Below, piece by piece: positions 1 to 12,379 of a DNA stretch of 64,000 nt (positions within the stretch are counted from its first letter, which is position 1; the number at the start of each line of letters is the position of its first letter). The stretch covers positions 98,026,536 to 98,090,535 of the forward strand of contig NC_092628.1 of the NCBI RefSeq assembly GCF_039555335.1, in the 5' to 3' direction. The position numbers and the translations under genes are program-made. Below the pieces are notes generated by a model that saw only the letters and a list, made by a program, of their open reading frames with translations, was not told where the DNA came from and did no database searches. The DNA is from Amphiura filiformis (lineage: Eukaryota > Echinodermata > Ophiuroidea > Amphilepidida > Amphiuridae).

Positions 1-42
1 TTCATAGCAATAACTCATCCTGTAACTATTTGCATTTTCCAG

Positions 43-1315
43 TCAAAGGCAGAAGACGGGTTTGCAGCAGCTAATACTCACCAACCTGAGGAACCAGAGG
101 GAGGTATCACAAGCTCAGGTCAGTGTCATACCTAAATCAGGGATCCGTCAGGCCCAAACTACATTATTCCCCACATGTTGTTTTAAATGCACTTTTAGAA
201 TATTTACTCATGTAGTGACTAAATAACCCCTACAATGAATAAGCTATACCATTTTTCACGCTGATGTGGCAGTGGCATCGACACGTTGAGGCAGCTGTTT
301 CATGTGCGCATCTATGTGGAGTCTTTAAGCATATTCATGCATACACCAGCACTTTGAGCATCCGCTAGCAAACTTGAAGCTGCGCCTGATAAAATGTGCA
401 TTGATGTCACTGGCACATCAGGGTGAAAAATGGTAGAGACACTGCATTTTTATGTCAAGAGAGTTCTCTATACTGGGGTGTCAGGAATACTGTGCATATC
501 CAATAGGAGATGTAATCTTAAAAGATGGACATAACCTTTCAGTTTTCTTCACATTTTGTTTGCATTTCTGAAACAAAAGTTGTTTAAGGGTATTTCCTGT
601 TCTATCAACCATTTTTAAGCAACTTCAGACAATTTTACAGATTTTTTTGGGTCCTTGGATCTCTGAAAGTCCCTTAAAGATTACAGGAACCACCATATCT
701 GGTTTTCATGCTTGGGGACAAAGTAGTGTTTTTCCATATTGTTAACAAAAGCCAATGTTATTACATAATCATGGTTGTTTTAGGTGTTCATTCATAATTT
801 TCTTCAAATTATCTTACCCTCTATGTGCGGCAAAATTTTGGTCACTGTTAAAGCTTAGTATTTGAAAACTGCCTTACAGGACCAGAGTTTAAATGTTTGT
901 TTTCCAATGGAGTTACATAATAAGGCTAGATGATTTGCATTAGGGATGGCTTCAATACTTAACCACTGGCAGACCATCTAAAAGAACATTGTGATATGTA
1001 AGGACAAGGCTACCTGCCCAATTCCTAGTATAAACATTTAGTAATTGTTGGTATTTAGTTGACCAGGCCAACGATGCTAGACCTTTAAACCCCAGATTCT
1101 GCTATGTCACCGGCGATTGGGTTCTGAAGCCATCCTTTTCATAATTTTTTCTTATGCTTTCTTTTTTGTTTCTTCAGAATTCGACAAATTCCTTAGCGAA
1201 AGAGCGCAAGCTGGCGATTCACTCCCCTGGTAATCAAGGTGGACCAGCGCCAACAAACAGACCGGCAAGACAAATGCAGATGGAAGAAACAGAGAATACC
1301 ATGTTTGCCTTATAG
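43..1315 (+). CDS. TOM1: TOM1/TOM1L2-like adaptor, last two coding exons (partial)
   Basis: Two exons are visible, 43-118 and 1178-1315, joined by a 1,059-base intron with a CAG/GTCAGT donor and a pyrimidine-rich TTCTTCAG acceptor. Exon one reads S-K-A-E-D-G-F and ends E-E-P-E-G-G-I-T-S-S. Exon two opens EFDKFLSERAQAGDSLP and the gene ends in MFAL-stop. Vertebrate TOM1 and TOM1L2 end with [22 protein letters not shown], a short linker and LFAL, so the family call rests on both the EFDKFL block and the terminal FAL. These proteins carry VHS and GAT domains and act in endosomal cargo sorting with ubiquitin and Tollip; those domains lie to the left of the window. The EFDKFL block and the MFAL tail are in different frames: one surplus C in the CCCC run near 1225 accounts for it. 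TOM1 and TOM1L2 cannot be separated from this tail. Confidence 0.82.
1178..1315 (+). CDS. TOM1: TOM1-like terminal coding exon with a one-base frame break
   Basis: The exon begins after AG at 1176-1177. In the frame set by the upstream exon it reads EFDKFLSERAQAGDSLPW and then stops. Shifted by one base, the rest is open to TAG at 1313-1315 and yields PARQMQMEETENTMFAL, whose acidic stretch plus FAL end matches TOM1. Reading three Cs instead of four in CTCCCCTGGT joins the two parts. Confidence 0.8.
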   Translation, partial: NSTNSLAKERKLAIHSPGNQGGPAPTNRPARQMQMEETENTMFAL

Positions 1316-4300
1316 AAATGAATAGAGAGGAGGGGCTATATGTACTGTGACATTCTGTATGGATCACTATAAAAAGACACAAATCACAATGATCACATTA
1401 TTGTCTGTATGCGTGCTTGTGTGTGCAATATATCAGTAAAGACACTCAATGTGGATTTCTATATTAATCTATAATGCTATAATAGCAAAATGCACATCTT
1501 AATATGAAGTATATTACACATATAATAACAAAATAACTTCATGATTTCAATTAGGACACAAATTAACCTGCAGCACACACTTAGTATGTGTCTTCAATAT
1601 AAGAATGTAACAGAACATATTAGTGGTTACTGATAAAGTCGGTGTGTCCTTGAATGCTATGGATAAGAGCTTTGCACCCATGTGTGGCTGTCTTGAAAAG
1701 TGGTCATTTACATTACTTGTTATTTACATTACTTGCATGTACACTACTTGTGGGGTATGAAATCCTAATAGAAACAGTATGCTGGGTGACCCAGATGCAG
1801 CCTTAGGCCACTTGGGGCCCATAATGAGGGTTCTGTGCAGCCTGGGAAGATGTGAAGAATATTGCACATATTACATCTGTGTGTATGTGTGCAATTTTGC
1901 CACAGTCTGGCAGTCGAGGCCAGTAGGGCTGGTTTAAACCAAACCAGGTTGGACATCCTTGTCAACATAGTGCAAAGAATTGAGCATCATTGAGAGTTCA
2001 TTCAGTGTTGACAACTTGTCATTCATTTTACATTGTGTATGGGATTTGGGTTGGAGGGAGCTGATCACAAATTGATTGAGCCATCATATTGTTCCTAAAA
2101 CAGCCAAGGGCATGACATTTTTCAAAAGGGGGCATTTATTATAGAAAAAACATTTTGATAAAAAAAAATCATGATTATATGCTTACCATAACACGGGCGA
2201 AATACAAAAAATTACACCCAGGTCCGCCATTTTGAAAGTTGGCTGGCATAAATAGTGTACATTTGCAGTGAATTATGGGTAGAATATGGAACAGTATCAC
2301 TTTGAATGAGGAGTAAGCAATGCATATTATGCATCATGGATGGTATGTTTGCTGCCAGGCCTACATTTGTATGATTTGGTAGAGAACAGACCATGAATAA
2401 ATTGGTTAATTGTTGTACACATCATATACTAGCATTGATGTGCATTATTCTCTCTCTTCAATTGTTGCAATAGCATTCAAGGACACCATTTATCATTGCA
2501 GAGAATATATATATATATATAAATAGATGTATAAGGCCAAAGCTTATATGTGTAGTAATTCACAAAGTATTCTTTATATTTGCAAGGTTTTGCATTGGGA
2601 TTGTGAGCACATCATTGATATAATGTTTGTGCTTGTATAGATAATGGGGAATTGATTTACCAATGAGAGTGCAATGTTGTCAGTGAATTCAAACAATTGC
2701 TACTTTTTCCAAATGATTTTGAAGTATGCCTCTGATTAGCTATAAATTGGGACTGTCTTGTGACATACTGTGTTATGGCAAGGCAAGCAAATTGTTGGTC
2801 GCGTCAATATCTCAAATGACTACTTTGTGTGACTTTTATTGCTATCGAATGGTGTTGACATACACTTGTAAAACTAACTTTATTTATTAATTTTGAGGTA
2901 TATCTCAATATTACAATCCATTCATAAAAGAAGAAGCATAATGCAATATCAAATAACATTATGAAATACAAAAATGATCATAAAGATCACACAAGGCAGC
3001 CTTTTGAGATAAGACAGTATGTGATTTGGCAACTGAAATGACAGACAATAATTACTAGCAGACCATGATAATAATATTATATAATATAAAGTGATTTAAG
3101 ATAGCGCCCAATGCAAACAGTCACTGCACACTTCACAATACTGTAATAGGTAGGGCCTATTGACTTGAATCTAAAAAGTGACTTAACTTAACTCAACCTT
3201 GAACTCAAACTTACCAAAATAAAACAAGGAACATACACAACAAAATAAATGGAATAATCTTTCTGAAAAATACAAGGCATAAATATTTTTAAAAGGATAC
3301 TGGCAGAAAAAAAAAATGCAATGGATTCCAGGGTTTTGATAAATCTATGTGAACATGAAGTTGTATAATGGCCCATGGGGGTTATGTTAGAATGAATAAC
3401 AAGTGCTTCATTTACACTACTACATCATCTGTATAATCTGAGCAGACTGCTACATCATCTGTAATCTGTATGGTGTATGTTTCAAAATGATACCTGTAGC
3501 TTGGTGGTCGTTAAAGATACATGTGATGATGATGTGACACATATTTCTTTAGTTCTCCTTTTCTTGATACGCTATTTCACTGTGTCCATTCCTTATGTTA
3601 TTTGTCCATGACCGGTTGACTTCTAGTACACAATCATACTGGGCTAACCCAATCAAAGATGGCGATGTAATAAGAGATTTCAAAATGTTCATTCTTATTG
3701 TTGGATCGATTCAAAGACTGTCGTTTTTTCAAATTATTATTCAGCACTATTATCAGTTTCTTTTTCACAACAAAATTAAAATAAGAACATTAAATTTAAT
3801 TAAATTGCAATAAACAAATATCTGGAGCATCATCATCACTAAATACCACACTAAGTATTACATTATCAGAGTATAACATTATTCCAATTTCTAAGATTTG
3901 TTCCCCAAAGGTAATAATATCTATGGAATATACAATGTGAAATTACTGTTGAATGCTAGTCATCAACACTTGCCATCACACTTTGTGTTCACTACAGGTC
4001 CATATAATGAAAGGCCGAAACTACCCTAAAATTGCTGAAGTAAGACAGGTATGTAAGTTATATAGGATATTGTTCTTCACTTCATGTGTTTGAGAACAGT
4101 GGTTGCCAATTAATTTGATCTTCTGTCAATCAAACAGACATGTTTTATACAGCTCTATATATTTAAATACTACTGCTTTTCAACTTACTTTGGTCCTGAT
4201 GAAGTCAAGAGACACAACTGACAATGGTACTGTGATAGCTTCTGGCATACTTGTAGTCATACTATAACTTATTATTCTTATTCTTACTTCAAATCTATGT

Positions 4301-4326
4301 ATGTCTATAATCATGATAATAACATG
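1316..4326 (+). other. TOM1-like 3' UTR and downstream AT-rich DNA
   Basis: No coding signal is seen. The 3' UTR starts at 1316; an AATAAA at about 2395 is one possible polyadenylation signal but is unproven. A short (AT)n microsatellite lies near 2506-2521. Short ORFs here have no recognisable domains. Confidence 0.4.
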
Positions 4327-4502
4327 GGGCTATTCCAGTTGCAATCCTTATATCCCTTTGGGAGACATGAATATTGCACACAGGGAGTGTGAATTTCAAG
4401 TGGAGTTACCTGAATGGGTGACTCCATATGAGATCTACACCCTGTGTAGGAGATTAAGGCAATGTCTTCCATAGGGGGTGTGGATTTCAACAGGAATAGC
4501 CC
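4327..4502. mobile_element. MITE with GGGCTATTCC terminal inverted repeats
   Basis: The left end GGGCTATTCCAGTTG is mirrored at the right end by CAACAGGAATAGCCC (one mismatch over 15 bases). The roughly 176-bp interior has no coding capacity. Subterminal parts (TGTCTTCCATAGGG and TATCCCTTTGGGAGACATG) are also loosely inverted. The target duplication is unclear. Confidence 0.7.
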
Positions 4503-5792
4503 ATTGAACCTTATTTTATAGTTTGCAAAGGAAATTATGGGTTTACTACACTCAAAGACACAACAAAATGTACTTGTAGATAACATGGCAATCTTGTTTG
4601 GATGATTTGGGAATAACAGAAACTGGAAAAAAGAGATGTACAATTTACTGAATATGTTTGATTATATTATTGCAAACATTTCTTTCAATTGGGATTCAAA
4701 AGGCATATAGATGTGTACAAAGTGAGAGCACTGAAATTCGGTGTTTGATGCTTTTAAATTGTAGAATATTTTGATTGTTATACAACGAATCAGGGAGTTC
4801 TGGTTGAAACGTTCAGTTTCATCAAGGATAGAAGATAAAACTCATATATGGCATTGCATATAAAAGTATATTTTTTAGATTTTTGTCTTTGAATTACCTG
4901 TAGTTTAATGCAGATGTACTATCTACCATTCTTGATAGTTAACTAGCTAGAAACAGAAGCTCGCATGTTGCAAGTTATTTGACATTTCCATCACAGCATT
5001 TGGATAGTTCTTTTCCTTTGTAAATTAGATCTGTATTGAGTACTGCGTTTTGTGTATTGCAATATCCTAATGTTAGACAGTATCTGTGAAACATTTGACA
5101 AGCATCACATTTGTGTAAGATTTAGATCTTCGTAAACTTATTTTTGTGGGGTAGTTGATTGACCTTTCATGTAAAAATACATAGCACATAATTTAATTGA
5201 ACTATAAATAGAGCAATCTTTCTTCTTGTACTAATTGTTGATGTCTACTCTATATAGAGCTGGAAAAGACCATTTTCAAAAGGTCTACTATTCCAAACAG
5301 AAGTTGGCAGTGTCCTATTCATGAAATTTGGCAAAACAAAGAATTGCAATCCTTCTTTTTGTTACAAATTTTCAGATTTTTTTGCAGCAGTCATTTTGTG
5401 AAAATTCATGAATACCAACATCTTGTTTTCCTATTCATTTGTATGGAGTGAATGCTTATCTAGGTACTTTTTGCTGATACAATATTGTGTAATGGCTCAT
5501 GACCATGTATCCCATGGTTAATTTATAAATTCTTATTTATAAATAAGGAATACAAAACTGATCATGCTGGATTGTTACTCATGTGGACTAAAATAGTGTA
5601 ACACTGTCATTTATTGATGAAGGCTGGAAATCAAATAATAATTAGTTTTAAAGTATGAGCTCATGCATATCACAAACATGTACACATTATAATTTGAAGT
5701 TTGTCAGGCACATATTGAAGTACTTTCTCTTCAAAGCCAACAGGTCGAATTGAATGCCCAGTAGACATGGTTTTCAATGTATTTTTGGTACA
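4503..5792. other. AT-rich non-coding stretch
   Basis: Nothing recognisable; no ORF with family resemblance and no clear repeat termini. Confidence 0.4.
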
Positions 5793-5921
5793 ATTACCGA
5801 ATAGGGTGCAACTTGCTAGACTTGAGTCCAGTCTTCGTTTACGGAGTTTAGGGTTGGGGTTTATGGTTGGGGTAGGGCAGTCTTGAAATAAGATGAGTAG
5901 TGTTGCACCCTATTCAGTAAT
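5793..5921. mobile_element. Short MITE with ATTACCGAATAGGGTGCAAC termini
   Basis: The 20-base left end at 5793-5812 is matched by its reverse complement at 5902-5921 with one mismatch. The interior has GACTTGAGTCCAGTC and TTAGGGTTGGGG. A diverged half-copy in the opposite sense is at about 12505-12580. Confidence 0.65.
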
Positions 5922-6892
5922 CGCTCAGTATTTTTATATGTGGTTAATTAGAGAACACCTGCTCTCAGATTAAACCACTCAATTCTCCCTATTGCCTTTC
6001 TTTTCTTTCATTCTATATACCTTATCTAGTATAGCTCTCCAACTCTTCTTGAAAGACTGCGGCTTGCCATACTTTCAAAGTTTACAACTCTTCAGAAGAA
6101 ATTAGTCTTATTCTTGTAAAATCATGAGAAATTGTAAGAATTGTAGACAAAAATATATATTTTAAAATTGGAAAATCTAATGTACCACAATTATGCTGAA
6201 AAGAAGAGAAAATCACAACATGTTTGGCAGATGTATGTTTAATATTAACTATTGGATGGCTATGATGATTCTGCATTCTGTGCTATGATGTTATTTTGCT
6301 ATCTTTTCTGCTATATACTGGTATGTTCATGAATTCTCAAATATTTTCTAGCAAACTCTTGACTTACAAATGAGTTTAGTCAAAAGTTTGATTCTGTACT
6401 ACTGCATTTGTTTTCTGTGTTTAAAATGGGAGGATTTGGGTTACTTTCAAAGAAGGAACAAAAATGGAGAGATGAAGAATTAATTTATTTTGTTGCACAA
6501 TGAATGACAGTATCACTTTAAAAAGGAGATAGATATGTTGTAAAATTATTATCGAAATGTACATATACTTCACATGTACAAATTATTTTTATGTTAATTA
6601 AGCAATTATTCATGTTGTATTGTGTATTAATTAATATTTTGTGTGATTGTTTGAATGCCATGTATTACCTACCATAAATGTGGTTATTTTTTTCTTCTTT
6701 TTTACAAGTAATTTAAGACGCAACTTGTTTGGTAACAATACATGCTTCTGATTACGGCTATGATGAGAGAGTAATTATCATTGTAATTAAAACACATCAT
6801 GCAAATGTGCAACACTAAATACAAGTGTGTAGAGATTGTTTTTCCAATGTCAATATGATTCATTCTTTGTAATTTTTTGATCATTGACGGCG
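5922..6892. other. AT-rich non-coding stretch
   Basis: No gene, RNA or repeat terminus recognised. Confidence 0.4.
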
Positions 6893-7857
6893 ACAGGATT
6901 TTTTGGCGACGGTTCGCTATCTCTAAGGACCCCTATATCTAAGGTTTGCTATCCCTAAGGTTCGTTATCACTAATTACGAGAAAGGTCCACTATACCTAA
7001 GGTTCGATATCACTAATTTTAAATAAGGTTCGGTATTTCTAAGGTTCGATATCACTAATTTTAAATAAGGTTCGCTATCTCTAATTTTAAATAAGGTCCG
7101 CTATCACTAATGTATTGAAGGTTCGCTATCTCTAAGGTTCGCTATCACTAATTTCAAATAAGGTTCGGTATCTCTAATTTAAATAAGATTCGCTATCTCT
7201 AATGTCAAATAAGGTTCGCTATCTCTAATTTCAAATAAGGTTTGCTATCTCTAATTTTGCATTTTGATCGAAGCTCATAGGAGAATGCAATTTTAAATTA
7301 GAGATAGCGGACCTTATTTGAAATTAGAGATAGCAAATCTTATTGAAATTCGAGATAGCGGTCCTTATTTAAAATTAGAGAAAGTAGACCTTATTTAAGA
7401 TTAGTGATAACGAACCTTAGGTATAGCGCACCCTAATCAAAATTAGTGATAGCGAACCTTAGAGATAGCGAACCTTAATTAATTAGGGATAGCGAACCTT
7501 AAACAAAATTAGTGATAGCGAACCTTAGGTATAGCGGACCTTTATTTCAATTAGTGATAGCGAACCTTAGAGATAGCGAACCTTCATTAAATTAGTGATA
7601 GCGGACCTTATTCAAAATTAGTGATAGCAAACCTTATTTTTAATTAGTGATAACGAACCTTATTTTAAATTAGTGATATCGAACCTTAGAACTAGCGAAC
7701 CTTATTCCAAATTGGTGATATCAAACCTTAGAAGTAGCGGACCTTTTTTTAGGTTAGAGATAGCGGGATTCTGATCTCCATAGACTACACGTTAGTGATA
7801 GCGAACCTTAGAGATAGCGAACCTTAGAGATAACGGTCCTTAGAAATAGCGGGATGT
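6893..7857. repeat. Inverted minisatellite (foldback array of a ~25-bp unit)
   Basis: From about 6900 to 7256 a unit like AAGGTTCGCTATCTCTAA, with an AT-rich linker such as TTTTAAAT, is repeated more than ten times in one direction. After a short unique centre (about 7257-7290) the same unit continues to 7857 as its reverse complement (TTAGAGATAGCGAACCTT). Units vary between TCTCTAA and TCACTAA and between GGTTCG and GGTCCG. The whole block can fold into one long imperfect hairpin. No coding capacity. Confidence 0.85.
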
Positions 7858-8199
7858 CACGGATTTTTTTAGGGGGGAGGCAAATCAAATTTCAGGGGTG
7901 CAAAATCACCCAATTTTATGCAAAAGTTGCTCCGATTTTCATGAAACTTGTATCAAATTGTTTGTCTAGATTCAGGTTGTGAGAAAAAGATACGTTTTCA
8001 CTATCTGTAATGTATAGTGAATATGTTACATGGCAGCAATGTTATAGGTTCTAATGGCGACTGTCCCCTTTCATTTGTGATCCTTACGACCAGACAGATA
8101 ATTTGATATGCTAATGAATGAAATCAGAGCATTTTGATTTTTGACCCCTTTACAACCATATGGGGTCATTTCGGAGGTCATAGACTCAAAATAATGCTT
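7858..8199. other. Unassigned stretch between inverted minisatellite and LINE
   Basis: No feature recognised. Confidence 0.35.
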
Positions 8200-8261
8200 G
8201 GTTACCACCTTTATTTGGATTTCTCTCCAAGGTCACATTGCATACACATATGTGGTTCATA

Positions 8262-8501
8262 TTAGAGTAGAGGATACCATTGAATGTGGTCAGCGACAGC
8301 CCTAGTGGCCTCTTTGATGCCCAAGCCTGTGATAATCTTGATGTCGTCAAGCCAGCTCGCTGCAGGTCTGCCTCTCTTGCGTTTTCCCTCGACCATTCCT
8401 TGGATGATTTTTTTAAGGCAGTGATGTCTGGTGATGTGATCAAAGTAGGATAACTTTCTGGCAATGACATTTGCTCCCAAGCTCTTGAAGAACCCACTCA
8501 T
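8262..8501 (-). pseudogene. C-terminal fragment of RTE LINE polyprotein
   Basis: Open for 79 codons. It contains EGKRKRGRPAASWLDDIK, the basic GKRxRGRP...W.DDI motif found after the RT domain in BovB-like elements. It is the last recognisable coding part of the 8.2-11.6 kb element. Confidence 0.75.
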
Positions 8502-9369
8502 TTGCTTTCCTCTCAGCCCAGTCCACGGATCCTCTGGATTTTGGCGTCGATCGCACCTACAGCTTAGAAGAATCCAGTCTCTTCCTATCAGATGGTTTCA
8601 TCGTCCAAGATTCAGATCCCTGAAAGTCTACTTTTCCACAATTTGGTCATGTTTGAAACTTCACTCTGAGCTATTGTCAATCTTCGCTCTATCTCTTGGG
8701 TGCACTTTTGGTGTTAATGATGGAGCCCAGAAATTCAAAGCTTTCCACCTCTTCAATGAGATCACCCCCCAAGGAAAAGCTTGCATCTGTATCAATTTGG
8801 CCGGCATCTACAACCATGACCTTTTGTTCAAGATCAGTCCCCTCTGTTCACTCGCTGATTTTATTGCTTCCAATACTCAATAGATCCATCAATTCCTCTC
8901 TGCTACTGCAAACCAAGGTTGTGTCGTCTGCATATCTGAGATTTATGATCCGCTGACCACCTATGGTAACACCTCAGGAGTCTTCCAGAACACCTCGCAT
9001 GAAGCATATAGACGAATCCACCGAGCCAAGTGATGGTCAGAATTTAGTCAGCCATTACTGGGTCCCGTCTGCACCAAATTGGTGTTGTTACTGCCAAATT
9101 GGATGGATTAAATCTGCTTAAAAATCGTAAACTTTCATCATTGTTTTGTCTGCGTATAACACGGGTGATGGAATGCAGTTTAATATCCCGACCAAGGCCA
9201 CATCATTTCACATTTAAGGTGGGATAGACCTAAGGGGTGACCCAGCTATGGCTGCCATTGAGGTGTAGGAATGTGTGAAATTGGATTCGTCTATATGTTG
9301 AAGAGCTGGGGAGACAAAATGTATCCTTGTCTAACACCTCTGCCAATTTGGAACCACGCTGACTCACCT

Positions 9370-9768
9370 CTACTCGTCCTGACTGAAGTTTCTTGATCCT
9401 GGCGTACTGATGAGCTTCACCATGTGACCGGGGAATCCCATTTCCCCCATGATGTCCCATAAGACTTGATGGTTGTCACAGTCAAATGCCTTGCTGTAAT
9501 GGATGAAACAAAGGTAGAATGGAATGGAATGTCCTCTGCATATTTCAATGTTACGAATTTTGACAATTTGATTCCTGGTACCTCTTCCTGCTCTGAAACC
9601 GGCCTGTTCATCTGCTATCTTAGTCTCGAGCCTCTGTCTCATTCTATTATTAATGATCTTGAGTAGAATCTTGCTGGCGTGGCTGATCAGGCTGATGGTT
9701 CGGTGGTTTGAGCACTCTTTTATATTTCTTTGGTATCGGGATAAATACTGCTCTCTTCCAGTCCTCAT
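9370..9768 (-). pseudogene. Reverse transcriptase N-terminal fragment of RTE LINE
   Basis: Contains NHRTISLISHASKILLKI, EQAGFRAGRGTRNQI and HYSKAFDCDNHQVLWDIM, i.e. RT palm and finger motifs. The catalytic YADD lies downstream in another frame (8923-8934), so this fragment is not functional alone. Confidence 0.8.
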
Positions 9769-10403
9769 TCCACCTCCCTCCAGATTTCATCACACAATTT
9801 CCACATGATGATCACACCTTGCTCTCCAGATGCCTTCCACAGTTCGCCTGGAATCTCATCACAGCCTGGTGATTTCCCATTTTTAATCTCTTTCATTGTT
9901 TGACGAACTTCATACAGGTGGTGGTTCAGGGTCAATTTCACCCGAATCATTGGTGGTGGATTCCTCTTCTGCTTTCTGTTCATAAAGCTCAGTTCAGTAT
10001 TCTGCCCATCGGGTCTTGATGTCTTTGGTCTCAATAAGTGTGTTGCCATTTCTATCATTCAGATCTTGCTTAAGTTTTCTGAGTCAGTTCCTTTACCAAA
10101 GCAAACACCTTTATTGTTTCCTCCATTCTGACATATCTCCTCTCTTTCTGTCATCCTGTCCCTTATTAGCAAACTCTAGTGACTTCTTAGATATCCAGGG
10201 CTGCTTCCATTTCTTCTTCTTTGCGATGTTTTCCTCTGTTGCACTTAACACCGCTACCATCATTTCTTCCCACAATTCATTTGCAGAGATTTCTTCCTCA
10301 TCTGTTCGAAGAAGTGCCTCAAATCTGTTCCCCATACTAACTGTGTATTGCTCTGGGATTTTGTCCTCATCAGTCACTCTCTACTTTGCTTTGAGTTTCA
10401 ACT

Positions 10404-10919
10404 TCATCCGTGCGACAAGTAGCTGGTGGTCACTGCTGCTGTCTGTGCCTGGTCCGTACACTGAGCAATGAAGAGTGCCATCTTCTTTTCAGCAAAAAGT
10501 TTCTCACATTGCCGCCAGGACTCCTCCAAGTCCACAATCTGCGAGGGTGCTGCTGGAAGGTGTTTCCAACAATCAGATCGTTTGCCTTCATTTCTTTCTC
10601 CCAATCCAAACTTTCCAATTGACCTTGATTTGTTGTCAGACTTGCCAACTTTTGCATTCCAGTCTCCCAAGATGATAAGCATATCTTTGCTGGGGATCTT
10701 ATCCATTACATCTTGGAGCTGACCATAAAAGCTTTCCATAGCTTCATCAGGTGCAGTGGATGTTGGTGCATAAACCTGGAAGATCGAGATGTTGAAAGGG
10801 TGAACATGCAGTCTGAGAGAGATGATTCTGTCGCTGTATTGGGTTGAAGCCCAGGGAGAATCTAGATGTATTCCTGTCCGACAAGATAAAACCAACTCCG
10901 AATTCCCGTTTTCCCTCAT
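10404..10919 (-). pseudogene. APE-type endonuclease fragment of RTE LINE
   Basis: Contains VYAPTSTAPDEAMESFYGQL and LIILGDWNAKVG; the GDWN motif is an endonuclease active-site block. The frame is lost after GERNEG, and TFQQHPRRLWTWRSPGG continues in a neighbouring frame (about 10590-10540). Confidence 0.8.
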
Positions 10920-11767
10920 CTTTGCCTGAATATATCACTGTGTATCCGTTGTCTGCAGTAAAACGTTCTTGGTTGAGCCATCAATGTTTCTGATATGCCC
11001 AGAATACAAATGTGCTGCTCTTCCGTTCTGGATGTAATGATCTCTAGCTTTCCAGCAGTCATACCTTGAACATTCCATAAATGTTCCTATGACTTCCATA
11101 TTCTCTCAGGTTCATGCTGCTCCTTTCGTGCTCAGGGTTGTCGGTAGTACACTCTGCGTCATTACAGTTGTGCCTAGTGAGTCGGATCAACATGTTCCTC
11201 TTCCCCAGTAGCAATTGGCGCATCGTCTGACCGATTCCCACCATTGGTTGCCGGGTTTCTACATTGATTACGGCCTCTCGCATTAACTATCTTGGCTAGA
11301 AGTGAATGCAGTAGGTGGCCGGGTCCTTCTGCATTAATGGAATTGCTGGCACGGCGGCCATCCAGCTCTCCAGAGCCGACGTATTTCGTTTCACAGGATG
11401 CCCAGCCACCCTTCTCACCAGTATCCAAAGAAAACTAGTGGGGGAGCCAGTTCAGTCGCCGACAGCTCGACCCTGAAGTCGTACTGGATACAGGTTTCCA
11501 GTAGCAGGTCTCCAGACCTGAGACGGAGCACCCATTTGGAAAGACACCCGAGAGAAACCCAGCACCAAGAGGTGCTGGTAAGGTTAACTTTCAGCTCCTT
11601 TGCAGTGCTAGGTGCTAGGCACTACCTCCTTTTTGGATTTGGCGTGTCAAAATCAGTAAAGATACATAGGTTATCAACTTTTATGTAAGCACAAATTTGA
11701 GATTTTCCTCTAGTATAACAGAGAATGTATGTGTACGAACTCATCCCCAGTTAACTTCAAAAGTGTA

Positions 11768-12071
11768 CCTTTGCATCGGGGCTTGAGATTGGAATTCCAG
11801 TTTCCTTTCTCACGAAGTAAGGACTAAGAGTAAAATAATTTGTACAATTGTGTTTGGGAGTGGCCTTCTCTCCTTTCGCCTTTTCCTTGCTATTTTCTTC
11901 CATTTCTTGCTTTGTTTATCAAAGCTATCTAGGCCAGCATGCATTATATTAGCCTACACTGGCTATCCAAGCTTGTGCTTTTTTAGTATGAGCTTGGAAC
12001 GGTCCATGGATTTCCCATGGATTAGCATGTGTCCCCGCACGGATCAGCCTGGGTAAACAAACAAACAAACA
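11768..12071 (+). mobile_element. SINE-like interspersed repeat, copy 1, with (CAAA)n tail
   Basis: About 300 bp, beginning near GGGGCTTGAGATTGGAATTC and ending GGGTAAACAAACAAACAAAC. A second copy lies in the opposite orientation at 44033-44328 with high identity over its whole length. The 3' simple-repeat tail and the defined 5' start suggest retroposition. Both copies are open for about 68-83 codons in one frame, but the reading resembles no known protein. Confidence 0.7.
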
Positions 12072-12379
12072 ATAACACGGGGTGAATTTAACTGAGTGTA
12101 ATATGTACTTGAAAAGAAAGAATATCCTTGCATCCCCACACCGTCGCAAAAAGGACACTGAAAACGCATGCTGAAAACGGATCAGCAGTAGGCCTACCTA
12201 TGTCTCAGTCTGTCTGTCCAGGCTTTATGAAGTTCCTGGCCCTCTATATCGTTTACATTTGTGTAGACGAGTTCTTTCTGTGATGGCGCTGTTTGTCTAG
12301 GATAGCATATCACAGGGTGGCATATCATATCGGCCTATTTAATAAATGTTTAGGTCTATTTGGGAAAAATGTATATCTT

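Larger units (their letters stand above)
8200..11640 (-). mobile_element. RTE-clade (BovB-like) LINE, degenerate
   Basis: Read on the minus strand, conserved blocks occur in the right order but in different frames. The start of an APE endonuclease (WNVQGMTAGKLEII, ILGISE) is near 11080-10985. The endonuclease core VYAPTSTAPDEAMESFYGQL and LIILGDWNAKVG, followed by GKFGLGERNE, is at about 10880-10620. The RT begins with RTISLISHASKILLKIINNR and ADEQAGFRAGRGTRNQI at about 9735-9560, then YSKAFDCDNHQVLW, then VRQGYILSP at about 9338-9300. YADD is at 8934-8923. A C-terminal block EGKRKRGRPAASWLDDIK lies at about 8400-8340. This order and wording match BovB-type RTE elements. Frame shifts, stops and extra sequence between VRQGYILSP and YADD (about 9000-9230) show it is dead. 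Boundaries are approximate. Confidence 0.85.

Noticed and set aside
4311-4643. 110-codon minus-strand ORF
   Set aside because: Covers a MITE and its flank; the reading does not resemble protein-coding sequence.
8464-8883. 139-codon plus-strand ORF inside the BovB-like LINE
   Set aside because: Antisense shadow of the LINE C-terminal coding region.
10016-10471. 151-codon plus-strand ORF
   Set aside because: Antisense shadow of LINE endonuclease/RT linker.
11850-12056. ORF beginning MFGSGLLSF, similar to one at 44000-44251
   Set aside because: The similarity is explained by two copies of one SINE-like DNA repeat; no evidence of translation.
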